A DNA stretch of 60,785 bases from JANWKA01 sp035533815 (lineage in GTDB: Bacteria; Bacteroidota; Bacteroidia; Chitinophagales; Chitinophagaceae): positions 1 through 60,785 of the forward strand of contig DATLTB010000018.1 in the NCBI GenBank assembly GCA_035533815.1. The letters run 5' to 3'. Positions 52,701-60,785 of this stretch are shown in pieces. The translations under genes were made by a program, and so were the position numbers. The notes under the pieces were generated by a model. It had not been told where the DNA came from. It did no database searches and saw only the letters and a program-made list of their open reading frames with translations. Within the stretch, counting starts at the first letter, position 1, and every line of letters starts with the position of its first letter.

Positions 52701-52784
52701 AACCCGGATTTTCAACCTGGCTTTAATTTTCGATATTTGCTGACCTTTCCACGCAGTTGATCCTGCCTGAAAATCTTCATCCTT

Positions 52785-54620
52785 ATGTGCGGCATTGTGG
52801 CATACATCGGACCCCGGGAAGCCTATCCGGTCATCCTGAAAGGCCTTAAAAGACTGGAGTACCGGGGGTATGACAGCGCCGGCATTGCCATAGCCCAGGA
52901 TGGCATACAGGTCTATAAAAAAAAAGGCCGGGTCTCGGAACTGGAAGAATTCCTGGCCGGCAGGGACTTGTCCGCCCACTGCGGAATCGGGCATACCCGA
53001 TGGGCGACCCATGGAGAACCCAGCGACCGCAACGCCCACCCCCATACTTCTGCTGACGGGAGACTGACCATTGTACATAATGGCATTATTGAGAATTTTG
53101 CCCAGCTCCGGCAGGAGCTGGTGAACAAAAGCCACCACTTGCGCAGTGACACGGACAGCGAAGTACTGATCCATTTCATTGATGAGATCAGGTTAAGCAA
53201 CAACTGTCCCCTGGAAGAAGCTGTCCGGATTGCCCTGAAGCGGGTCGTGGGTGCCTATGTGATCGTTATCCTGGATGCAGACCATCCTGACCTGCTGATT
53301 GCCGCTCGCAAAGGCAGTCCGCTGGTGATCGGCATTGGAAAAGGGGAACATTTTCTGGCCTCTGATGCATCTCCGATCGTGGAATACACCCAGGAGGTGG
53401 TATTTGTCAATGATTATGAAGTCGCTATCATCCGGGCCGATGAACTGGTGCTTAAAAATATTTCCAATGAATTGCAGACACCTTACGTACAGAAACTGGA
53501 CCTGGAGCTTGCTGCCATTGAGAAAGGTGGATTCCCCCATTTCATGATCAAGGAAATCTTTGAACAACCCCGTACGATTTTTGATTGTCTGCGCGGCCGC
53601 CTGGATGCCCCATCCGGCACCCTTACCCTCGGGGGAATCCGGGAATATGCCCAGCTGCTGTATAATACCCGGCGGATTATCATGATTGCCTGCGGGACAT
53701 CCTGGCATGCAGCCCTTGTGGCCGAATATATGATCGAAGAGCTTTGCCGGATTCCAGTCGAGGTGGAATATGCCTCCGAGTTCCGGTACCGGAATCCGGT
53801 AGTCCGGACCGGAGATGTGATCTTCGCTATTTCACAGTCGGGAGAGACTGCAGATACCCTGGTAGCTATTGAAAGTGCCAGACAGCAGGGCGCCATTGTA
53901 TTCGGAGTCTGCAATGTGGTGGGTTCTTCAGTTGCCAGGCTTTCCCATGAAGGCGTTTACACGCATGCGGGGCCGGAGATCGGCGTGGCTAGCACCAAGG
54001 CTTTTACTGCCCAGCTTGCCGTGCTGAGCATGATCGCCCTGAAAATAGCCCGGGAAAATAACACAGTGGATGACACCCGCTACCGGCACCTGCTCCATGA
54101 GCTGGAATCAATACCGGGTAAAGCAGAAACGGTGCTGTTGCTCAATGAACACATCAGGCAAATCGCTGTGAAATATTGTCAGGCCAGGGATTTTTTGTAC
54201 CTGGGGAGGGGCTTGAATTTCCCCGTCGCCCTGGAGGGCGCCCTGAAGCTCAAGGAAATCTCTTATATCCATGCCGAAGGATACCCTGCTGCAGAAATGA
54301 AGCATGGGCCCATTGCCCTGGTTGATGAAAGCCTGCCGGTGGTGATCCTGGCTACCCGGGACCGGTTCCAGCATAAGATCCTGTCTAATATCCAGGAGAT
54401 CAAAGCCCGGAAGGGACGCGTGATCGCGCTGGTGACCGAAGGGGATGAAGCAGTCACGGCCCTGGCCGATGATATCATTGCAGTCCCCGAAGCAGACGAA
54501 GTGGTCGCCCCGATACTTCATGTCATCCCGCTGCAGTTACTGGCATACCATATCGGAGTGCTGAAAGGATATGATGTGGACAAACCGAGGAACCTGGCTA
54601 AATCCGTAACCGTGGAATGA
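52785..54620 (+). CDS. glmS: Glutamine-fructose-6-phosphate aminotransferase
   Basis: Makes glucosamine 6-phosphate, the entry to UDP-GlcNAc. The 611-residue protein starts MCGIVAYIGPREA with the N-terminal nucleophile Cys (Cys2) and continues with the glutaminase motifs RLEYRGYDSAG and HTRWATHGEPSDRNAHPH. Two SIS isomerase domains follow (ACGTSWHAALVAEYM, FAISQSGETADTL; FLYLGRGLNFPVALEGALKLKEISYIHAEGY), and the C-terminus ends in DKPRNLAKSVTVE. Length typical. No glmS ribozyme-like leader is seen in the 84 bp upstream. The DUF4954 gene follows after 106 bp. Confidence 0.97.
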   Translation: MCGIVAYIGPREAYPVILKGLKRLEYRGYDSAGIAIAQDGIQVYKKKGRVSELEEFLAGRDLSAHCGIGHTRWATHGEPSDRNAHPHTSADGRLTIVHNGIIENFAQLRQELVNKSHHLRSDTDSEVLIHFIDEIRLSNNCPLEEAVRIALKRVVGAYVIVILDADHPDLLIAARKGSPLVIGIGKGEHFLASDASPIVEYTQEVVFVNDYEVAIIRADELVLKNISNELQTPYVQKLDLELAAIEKGGFPHFMIKEIFEQPRTIFDCLRGRLDAPSGTLTLGGIREYAQLLYNTRRIIMIACGTSWHAALVAEYMIEELCRIPVEVEYASEFRYRNPVVRTGDVIFAISQSGETADTLVAIESARQQGAIVFGVCNVVGSSVARLSHEGVYTHAGPEIGVASTKAFTAQLAVLSMIALKIARENNTVDDTRYRHLLHELESIPGKAETVLLLNEHIRQIAVKYCQARDFLYLGRGLNFPVALEGALKLKEISYIHAEGYPAAEMKHGPIALVDESLPVVILATRDRFQHKILSNIQEIKARKGRVIALVTEGDEAVTALADDIIAVPEADEVVAPILHVIPLQLLAYHIGVLKGYDVDKPRNLAKSVTVE

Positions 54621-54726
54621 TCAATATCCTTTACGGATCTCGGGGAATTGGCGCTGAGCTGAACAGGCATAAAATAAAAATGGACCCCTCCCTTTGCCCG
54701 GACAGGGGTTTCTGAAACAGTACTAT

Positions 54727-56934
54727 ATGAATATTATCACCAAGAGACCCCAAAGTAAGCTGGGTTATGAATTTGTGGAACCCCGATATTTACCGCAGGG
54801 GAAGGATGAATATTACCTGAGGGATCTCCAGCATGGCTCAACGAGAAAATACCGGAACCTGACCGCCCAGGAAATTGAAATTCTGGTGCGCAACAATAAT
54901 TCCTCCGATAACTGGAATCATATTCTGGTAGCCGAGCAGTTCAGCGGACAGCTGGTCCGTAACTGCCATTTCTTCGGGAAAATCCGCATCGGCAAGCTGG
55001 AACCCTATTATCTGGAATTTCATAACCTCCGGTTGACTGTTGGGCTATATAACAGCACCATTTGCTCCTGCGACATCGGAGATAATTCCGTGATTGAAAA
55101 TGTGGCTTACCTATCCCATTACATCATCGGTAATGAGGTCATCATCACCAATGTGAATGAGATGACGACCACGGATTATGCCAAATTCGGCAATGGTATC
55201 CTGAAAGACGGGGAAGACGAAACTGTCCGCATCTGGCTGGAGTTACGTAATGAAAATGCAGGACGTAGGGTGCTTCCTTTTGCCGGAATGCTTCCAGGGG
55301 ATGCGTGGCTCTGGACCACCTTCCGGGAAGACCATAACCTGATGGAAAAGTTCAGCTTGTTCACCAGCCGGCTGCAGGATCACCGCAGGGGTTATTATGG
55401 AATGGTGGGAGACCGGACCGTGATCAAGAGCTGCCATATCATCAAAGATACCCTGATCGGGTCTGATGCTTACCTCAAAGGAGCCAACAAGATCAAAAAC
55501 CTGACTATCCACAGTAATCCAGGAGCCATGTCCCAGATCGGGGAAGGATGCGAGCTGGTCAATGGTATCATGGGTTATGGCTGCAGGGTATTTTATGGAG
55601 TCAAAGCCGTCCGTTTTGTCATGGCTTCCCATTCCAGTCTGAAATATGGAGCCAGGCTGATCAATTCCTATCTGGGGGATAATTCGACGGTCTCCTGCTG
55701 CGAGGTCCTCAATTCCCTGATTTTCCCCGGTCACGAACAGCACCATAACAATTCCTTTTTATGCGCAGCCCTGATCATGGGACAAAGCAATATGGCAGCC
55801 GGGGCTACCATCGGCTCCAACCACAATTCCCGGGGTGCAGATGGGGAGATCATTGCCGGGCGCGGGTTCTGGCCCGGGTTATGCGTGAGCCTGAAGCATA
55901 ACTCCCAATTTGCCTGTTTCACCCTGATTGCCAAAGGAAATTATCCTGGAGAAATCAATCTCCGCATTCCATTTTCCCTGCTGGTGCATGAAGAAAGCAT
56001 TAACCGGCTCCGGATCCTTCCCGGGTTCTGGTTCCTCTACAATTTATATGCCCTGGAACGCAACTGCTGGAAGCATGCCGACCGGGATAAGCGGGAAGAC
56101 AGGACCCAGTTGATCGAATATGAATACCTGGCACCCGATTCCGTTGAAGAGATGTTCGAGGGGCTTCGCATCATGGAATATGCCGTAGGCCTTTCGCGGA
56201 TGGAGCAGGAAGGGAGAGCGGAAAAACTGTCGGAGGAGCGTTACCGTGCGCTGGGCAAGGAACTACTGGACACTTCCCCGGCCGAGGTAGCCAGCCTGCA
56301 GATTCATTGTCCCGGGATAGAAAACTCCTCCAGGCCCACGGAGCTGATCAAAGTGCACCTGGCTTATCCTGTTTTCCGCGAAATGATCCGCTTTTACGGT
56401 ATTCAGCTCCTGGTGAAATACCTATCTAATCATCCTGATCTAAGTTTCAGCGGACTGATGAATTTGCTGAAGGGGTCAACCAGGGAACCCTGGCTCAATG
56501 TGGGAGGCCAGCTGATGCCTGCTCGCCAGGTGGATTCCCTGAAATCAAAAATCAATAAAAACAGGATTAGGAACTGGGAAGAACTGCATAACCAATACTG
56601 CGAAGCAGCTGTTCAGTACCCCTTGCTGAAACTTCGGCATGGATTTGCTTCCCTGCTGGATATTGAAGGGCTGGAAAGCAAGTCATTCAAAGTACAGGCC
56701 TTTGCCAGACTGGCGGGAAAAACCATGCAAACCATTGATTGGATCGTTCGGCAGATCCATCAATCCCGGGAAAAGGATTATCGCAATCCATTCCGTAAAA
56801 TGGTCTATGAGAATCAGGACCGGATGGATATCGTGCTGGGTACCCTTGATCAGAACAGTTTTTTGATCCAAACCCAAAATAAATACAACGGATATAAAAA
56901 GGATATCAGCCGCCTGATGAAACGCCTGAAATAA
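54727..56934 (+). CDS. DUF4954 family protein with left-handed beta-helix-like region
   Basis: 735 residues of a family found in Bacteroidota and spirochaetes without known activity. Residues about 75-420 contain many short hexapeptide-like turns (VRNCHFFGKIRIG, NSTICSCDIGDNSVIENVAYLSHYIIGNEV, VIKSCHIIKDTLIGSDAYLKG, LINSYLGDNSTVSCCEV, MAAGATIGSNHNSRGADGEI) as in left-handed beta-helix acyltransferases and nucleotidyltransferases such as GlmU. The C-terminal 300 residues are helical and basic. The ATG at 54727 is chosen over 54694. It follows glmS, so a role in amino-sugar metabolism is a reasonable guess only. Confidence 0.82.
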   Translation: MNIITKRPQSKLGYEFVEPRYLPQGKDEYYLRDLQHGSTRKYRNLTAQEIEILVRNNNSSDNWNHILVAEQFSGQLVRNCHFFGKIRIGKLEPYYLEFHNLRLTVGLYNSTICSCDIGDNSVIENVAYLSHYIIGNEVIITNVNEMTTTDYAKFGNGILKDGEDETVRIWLELRNENAGRRVLPFAGMLPGDAWLWTTFREDHNLMEKFSLFTSRLQDHRRGYYGMVGDRTVIKSCHIIKDTLIGSDAYLKGANKIKNLTIHSNPGAMSQIGEGCELVNGIMGYGCRVFYGVKAVRFVMASHSSLKYGARLINSYLGDNSTVSCCEVLNSLIFPGHEQHHNNSFLCAALIMGQSNMAAGATIGSNHNSRGADGEIIAGRGFWPGLCVSLKHNSQFACFTLIAKGNYPGEINLRIPFSLLVHEESINRLRILPGFWFLYNLYALERNCWKHADRDKREDRTQLIEYEYLAPDSVEEMFEGLRIMEYAVGLSRMEQEGRAEKLSEERYRALGKELLDTSPAEVASLQIHCPGIENSSRPTELIKVHLAYPVFREMIRFYGIQLLVKYLSNHPDLSFSGLMNLLKGSTREPWLNVGGQLMPARQVDSLKSKINKNRIRNWEELHNQYCEAAVQYPLLKLRHGFASLLDIEGLESKSFKVQAFARLAGKTMQTIDWIVRQIHQSREKDYRNPFRKMVYENQDRMDIVLGTLDQNSFLIQTQNKYNGYKKDISRLMKRLK

Positions 56935-57002
56935 AGGGAAAAGCTGGTAATTATTCCTGGCTTGAACCGTCTGTTATCCGGATCACTGATTAGTCCCATA
57001 CC

Positions 57003-58046
57003 ATGAGAATACAACTCAGACCACAAACCCCGATAGAATTCCTCGGGAAAACGTTCGGAATGGTGCCTGTCCCGCTGGCCCATACCCATATATTCCCCTA
57101 TATCTCCCGGGCCCTGAATGAAGCGGTGAGTGCAGGGATTTTCGAAGCGCTAGATCATGGCCCCTGCACGCCGGAAGAAATTGCTTCGTCCTGCAAACTG
57201 AATGCCTTTGCATTGACCGGGCTGTTGGCGACCCTGACTTCACTGGGGTACCTGCGGGAAAAACAAGGCAGGTTCCGCCTGAGTCCGCTCTCCCGCAAAT
57301 GGCTGCTTGCCGGCAGTCCCTATTCGCTTTGCGATCAAATATTGTTCATGCGGGAGGTATGGAACTGGATGGATGCATTACCTGAATTTCTGAGGACAGG
57401 ACAAGGACTGGACTACCACCGGAATTTCAATGCCCGCCAATGGGAATTGTACCAGAAAGGAATGCAATCCATCGCCCGGCATAGTGCCGGTGAAGTAGCC
57501 CGGAAAACTCCTCTTCCGCCAAAGGGGGTGCTTATGCTGGATATCGGAGGTTCCCATGGTGAGTATTCAGCAGCCCTCTGCCGGCGGCACCCTTCCCTGA
57601 AAGCCGTCATCCTGGACCTGCCGGAAGCGGTCCGGCAGTCCAGGCCCTTATTGGAAGCGCATTATTCCGGCAATCAGATCTCCTATACCGAAGGAGATGC
57701 CCTGGTTTATGATTATGGCGCAAATAAATATGACCTCGTATTCTTATCCAGCCTGATGCATCATTTCACATCCCAGCAGAATAAAAGTCTCTCGGAAAAG
57801 ATTTCCGTTTCACTGAAATCAGGTGGCTATTTCGTGATCCAGGAATTTATCCGTCCTCCGATTAGCGCCGGTGCAGATATCATCGGAAGTACGCTCAGCT
57901 TGTTTTTCAGCCTGACCAGCAATGGAGGCACCTGGTCGGGGGCAGAAATCAGCGGCTGGCAGCGCGCAGCCGGATTGACGCCGTTGCGGACCCATCACCT
58001 GTTGACCATGCCAGGATTCGCCCAGTTCATTGCAAGGAAGGACTAG
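57003..58046 (+). CDS. O-methyltransferase-like protein (acetylserotonin O-methyltransferase type)
   Basis: 347 residues. The N-terminal 100 residues look like the winged-helix dimerisation domain of family 2 O-methyltransferases (ISRALNEAVSAGIFEALDHGPCTPEEIASSCKLNAFALTGLLATL). The catalytic domain has MLDIGGSHGEYSAALC (SAM motif I, about residue 179), AVILDLPEAVRQS, and VFLSSLMHHF with the catalytic-type His. The stop codon (58044-58046) falls within the tRNA-like sequence that ends the backbone, so the end of the gene may have been redefined there. Substrate unknown. Confidence 0.85.
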   Translation: MRIQLRPQTPIEFLGKTFGMVPVPLAHTHIFPYISRALNEAVSAGIFEALDHGPCTPEEIASSCKLNAFALTGLLATLTSLGYLREKQGRFRLSPLSRKWLLAGSPYSLCDQILFMREVWNWMDALPEFLRTGQGLDYHRNFNARQWELYQKGMQSIARHSAGEVARKTPLPPKGVLMLDIGGSHGEYSAALCRRHPSLKAVILDLPEAVRQSRPLLEAHYSGNQISYTEGDALVYDYGANKYDLVFLSSLMHHFTSQQNKSLSEKISVSLKSGGYFVIQEFIRPPISAGADIIGSTLSLFFSLTSNGGTWSGAEISGWQRAAGLTPLRTHHLLTMPGFAQFIARKD

Positions 58047-58094
58047 ACCCAATGGATTTGAACCCCCGACCTGCTATTTACGAAACAGCTGCTC
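58046..58094 (-). pseudogene. 3' half of a tRNA-Thr(CGT)-like gene (possible attachment scar)
   Basis: Read on the minus strand this is the part of a tRNA from the 3' side of the D-stem (GAGC) onward: anticodon stem GCTGT/ATAGC with loop TTCGTAA (anticodon CGT, Thr), variable loop AGGTC, then T-arm GGGGG-TTCAAAT-CCATT and the acceptor strand GGGTC. All spacings are canonical. The T-stem has one G-A mismatch and two G-T pairs, and there is no 5' half: upstream sequence is AT-rich and no complement to GGGTC is present. It is therefore a truncated, decaying tRNA gene. Confidence 0.7.
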
Positions 58095-58699
58095 CAAAAT
58101 ATACAGGATTAGCAAAGTATAAATGCAATCACTGCATTGGATACCATTTTAGATATTATGTATTCCTTTTTGACAACCTACTTTATGCTTAATTACAAGG
58201 GTAAGTTAATATCAACTGAATAGCATGCAACCTGCTCCAGAATGGGAATTATTATGTTATAGAATTTTACAAAGTAGTTCAAGTTATTTAGTGAGGAGTT
58301 TGGCAAGTCCCCCTATTGAATATATTAATACGATGCCATAAAACATAAGGTTGCCAATCCTGCCATCTTGCTAATTATCCGGAATAAGGAGCAATTTTCC
58401 CTTAATTGCAGTTCTTTACTTATTGAAGTAAAGTATTATATAGCAATATAAAATCAATTTACAGTCAATTTAATAGATCGATCCCCTTCCGAGAGTTATT
58501 CCCACTCGGAAGATTAAAAAGACTTCATGGGGCTAAAACTGACCTTTACAGGCATCCTAGCGGATATGAATTGTACCCCTTGAATATTAGACCCCTCCTA
58601 GAGGTAGTCAGATGATGAATTCAATATATTCCCCTACCTGGCTTCAACCCTTATCTGCCCCCATGTTCCTTGGTAACGATATCATAGCTGAGGGGAAGG
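58095..58699. other. AT-rich region after the tRNA-like scar, no gene
   Basis: No recognised gene. It contains an 8-bp inverted repeat CTTCCGAG (58486-58493) and CTCGGAAG (58505-58512) with an 11-nt centre and no T-run. Base composition differs strongly from the backbone to its left. Confidence 0.5.
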
Positions 58700-58726
58700 C
58701 CCAGACCAGTACCCTGACCGGGAGGT

Positions 58727-59094
58727 TTGGTGGAGAAAAAAAGGCTGAAAGAGCTAATCCAGGATCGGGGCAGCACTGAGATGATGTTTGACGGGTTGAA
58801 AAACATCGTGGATATAGATAGCCCCTATATGCAAAACCCCGAAGCGTTACAGGGATGGATATTTATCAATCATATAGCCATTCTATGGTATTATAAGCTT
58901 TATATGCTGATGAAAAACACAGCTATGCTCAAACTTAACTCGATCTCTGATATAATCATGAAACTGAAGGATGTAAAAAACTCAGGATCAATGGTCAATG
59001 GCTCCCGGAACAGGCCAATGATTGGACGGTGTCCCTGTTAAAGAATATCGGAATTGATGTTATGTTACGTAAAATTCATTTCTTATTCTCTTAA
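58727..59094 (+). pseudogene. Frameshifted C-terminal fragment of an IS transposase (IS4/IS1634-like)
   Basis: The frame encodes LKELIQDRGSTEMMFDGLKNIVDIDSPYMQ and NPEALQGWIFINHIAILWYY, the C-terminal region of DDE transposases of the IS4/IS1634 group (FD..KN.LD.D..YM....ALEGW.F.N.IAL). The frame then goes wrong in the run of A at about 58975-58981: the +1 frame continues KLRINGQWLPEQANDWT and LLKNIGID and stops at 59092-59094. The first two thirds of the transposase, with the DDE Asp residues, are missing, and no terminal inverted repeats are visible. It is a dead remnant. Confidence 0.7.
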
Positions 59095-59529
59095 ATAATG
59101 AAAGTGAATATTGCTTTTTAAACCTTTGATTATTTTTGTAATTACTCCTCTTTCAAAACAAGAAATTAAAAACCCATCATTAAATCTGTCCGTACGGATT
59201 ATTGTTGTTAAAAGTTTGCATAATGTCATTGTGTCAAGTTTAGAATAATCTAGATCCTTATCATTAAGTATAGATTTCCCTTCATTCCACATTGTCCGAT
59301 CAAATGAATGGCTTATATTTAGTTCACCAATAATATTAATTGACTTATTTATTATTTCCGAAGAATTTCGATCAGGGAATGTCAATGAGCTATCATTGAA
59401 CCTTTCAATACTTTTAATTTGTCCAAATATCTGAGTGGCCTCAATTTGTGGTATTAGCTTAAAAAGCTTCTCCCAATCTCTGGATTTAAGTGTGGATAAA
59501 TGTTTGGGGAAGTTTTCTAATTCAATCAT
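59083..59529 (-). CDS. DUF6508-like protein
   Basis: 148 residues, cytoplasmic. The C-terminal half SKLDTMTLCKLLTTIIRTDRFNDGFLISCFERGVITKIIKGL has the pattern of DUF6508 (LxxLLTxxxRxDRFxxGxLxxxFExGxxxxIL). I know no function for this family. It overlaps the end of the transposase fragment by 12 bases on the other strand and is AT-rich, so it was probably acquired with this region. Confidence 0.6.
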   Translation of the reverse strand: MIELENFPKHLSTLKSRDWEKLFKLIPQIEATQIFGQIKSIERFNDSSLTFPDRNSSEIINKSINIIGELNISHSFDRTMWNEGKSILNDKDLDYSKLDTMTLCKLLTTIIRTDRFNDGFLISCFERGVITKIIKGLKSNIHFHYLRE

Positions 59530-59591
59530 TTAATGTCTGGATATTTATAATTTTCCTACTGTTATTCTTAAAAATTAATAATTCTGAAATA

Positions 59592-60785
59592 TCAGATTGT
59601 ATCAGGATCCCATCCGGGGCGGTAATTCCTGCTTAAATATTTGTTGCCATCCGGAGCATTGGTAATGGTGCGGGTTGATGCATCATACTTAAGCAACTGG
59701 TTAGCCCTTAATGCGACGGCATACAGGTCAATGGCCTCGGTTAGGAATTCTGCGTCAGAAAAATTACCGGGATATTGCTTCCCGTTTTTGATGGCATCTA
59801 CAAACAAACCCAATGCTTTGATGATTGTCTGCGCTTCTCCTTGGCTAGCGGGTACAGTAATGGAGGATTCTATCTTGCCATCTACCAGCAATTGAGGATT
59901 TTGCACATTGAAACCTGCCAGTATCTTACCTTTTGTGCCTACAAACATTAAACCTTCTTCCGGCAGTATTTGATTTTGAGCAGCTAATTCATCAGGGGTT
60001 GGTGGCCGCATACCTCCATCGTACCAGAAAAGTTCTACAGGAGGCCGGTCACCGTTAGCAGGATAACCATAACGGACGGTGCATGCCGTTGGGAATGAAA
60101 AGTCGTTATCAATCCGGAAAGGAATAGCGCCGTTAAATGTGCACACATGGCTGCGGCGAGGCTCCACTACTTCGGGAGAAGTGAGATGTAAAGCATCGAA
60201 TACCGTCCATAAGCTGTAATGTCCCATATCAGCCATGGAGCCACCACCGAAATCGTACCAGCCGCGGAACACCATATTCGTGTAATCGGGGCTGTAATCT
60301 CTTTCTGCTTCGGGTCCTAACCAAAGGTCCCAGTCAAATCCATCGGGAATGGGGGGCTTGTCGGTAGGGAGTTGATCATATTGCGGCCATACGGGTCGGT
60401 TAGTCCAGTTATGTATTTCGGTAAGGGTGCCGATAGCGCCCGCATTGATCCAGTTCATAACAGGTGTCATATCCCCATTGCTGTCCCAGGGGATGAGGTG
60501 GGTGATCAGGTTGGGCTTGTTGCGCGCCATCTCAATCACTTTCTTCCCTTCTAATAGGCGGTTGGAAATTGGTTTATGAACTAACACATTTTTACCTCTT
60601 TTCATGGCAGCAATACATAGAATGCCATGCAGATGATCCGGCGTCATAATCTTTACTGCATCAATACCTTTTTCCTTATCAAACAATTCATGGACATTGG
60701 CGTATGCCTTACAACCATTATATTGATCCAGCTTTGCCACATTCTTATAATAAGTATCAATCACCTCTTTAGCATTATCCCTTCC
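59592..60785 (-). CDS. Gfo/Idh/MocA-family oxidoreductase, cut at the window edge
   Basis: The C-terminal 397 or so residues of a larger protein; the frame is open to the edge of the window, so the N-terminal GxGxxG nucleotide-binding segment is not seen. Present are the KIMTPDHLHGILCIAAMKRGKNVLVHKPISN block (residues equivalent to the EKP motif, here HKP), SNGDMTPVMNWINAGAIGTLTEIHNWTNRPVWPQ, and the long C-terminal alpha/beta domain with the FRGWYDFGGGSMADMGHYSLW motif. Such NAD(P)-dependent enzymes act on sugars or glycoside derivatives in Bacteroidota. The GTG at 60764 is not the true start. Confidence 0.85.
   Translation of the reverse strand, partial: GRDNAKEVIDTYYKNVAKLDQYNGCKAYANVHELFDKEKGIDAVKIMTPDHLHGILCIAAMKRGKNVLVHKPISNRLLEGKKVIEMARNKPNLITHLIPWDSNGDMTPVMNWINAGAIGTLTEIHNWTNRPVWPQYDQLPTDKPPIPDGFDWDLWLGPEAERDYSPDYTNMVFRGWYDFGGGSMADMGHYSLWTVFDALHLTSPEVVEPRRSHVCTFNGAIPFRIDNDFSFPTACTVRYGYPANGDRPPVELFWYDGGMRPPTPDELAAQNQILPEEGLMFVGTKGKILAGFNVQNPQLLVDGKIESSITVPASQGEAQTIIKALGLFVDAIKNGKQYPGNFSDAEFLTEAIDLYAVALRANQLLKYDASTRTITNAPDGNKYLSRNYRPGWDPDTI

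Noticed and set aside
52701..52784. A glmS ribozyme before glmS
   Set aside because: Only 84 bp of AT-rich leader is present, far short of the ribozyme's conserved core, and none of its motifs is visible.
58486..58512. An intrinsic terminator at CTTCCGAG/CTCGGAAG
   Set aside because: No T-run follows on either strand and no gene ends nearby.

Overview
The window looks like a chromosomal segment of a Bacteroidota bacterium, most likely of the Chitinophagales (Chitinophagaceae-like) lineage. Evidence: many starts are preceded by the Bacteroidota -7 box TAnnTTTG rather than a strong Shine-Dalgarno; families typical of the phylum are present (DUF4954, the DUF2520/KdsC/UbiA/Maf cluster, long signal peptidase I, tail-specific protease with N-terminal TSP domain); and the housekeeping proteins read as Bacteroidota. 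There is no rRNA gene, no complete tRNA and no CRISPR array. Genes are dense and mostly intact.

Layout. 0.4-3.4 kb: minus-strand operon DUF2520 - KdsC-like phosphatase - UbiA-type prenyltransferase - Maf. 4.0-7.3 kb: topA and a SirB1-like protein. 7.3-13.9 kb: tail-specific protease, MFS transporter, YggS, acyl-CoA dehydrogenase and a divergent arginase-family gene. 14-18 kb: an RmlD-like reductase, then pfkA and pyk. 18.1-28.2 kb: a nine-gene, largely overlapping minus-strand operon for a surface glycan: ABC-2 permease, Wzt-like ATPase, six glycosyltransferases (one fused to a methyltransferase) and a CE4 polysaccharide deacetylase. 28.3-42.9 kb: aldehyde dehydrogenase, dnaK, GNAT, argS, lepB, an NtrC-like regulator without a DNA-binding domain, pdhB, SRPBCC, a PD40 propeller protein, thiolase and a MidA-like methyltransferase. 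43.0-45.7 kb: a lower-GC insert with an aldo/keto reductase and an HNH endonuclease preceded by 24-bp tandem repeats. 45.7-50.1 kb: MmcQ/YjbR protein overlapping a PIF1-like helicase with a TPR-like tail, a stand-alone RlmK-type methyltransferase, a tiny secreted protein and a SET-domain protein. 50.3-58.0 kb: plus-strand S9 peptidase, glmS, DUF4954 protein, O-methyltransferase-like protein.

At 58.05 kb the backbone ends in the 3' half of a tRNA-Thr-like sequence (minus strand). Beyond it the DNA becomes AT-rich and holds a frameshifted IS transposase remnant, a DUF6508-like gene and the C-terminal part of a Gfo/Idh/MocA oxidoreductase that runs off the window. This is the arrangement left by integration of a mobile element into a tRNA gene, with the element on the right.

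Points most worth a second look: several promoters (arginase, glycan operon, S9 peptidase, weaker at pfkA) carry perfect inverted repeats placed around the -7 box; a strong hairpin in the pyk leader; the sigma-54-type activator lacking a helix-turn-helix and with GSFTSA in place of GAFTGA; the glmS-DUF4954 pair; and the tRNA scar. All calls come from reading the sequence by eye; no database search was run.
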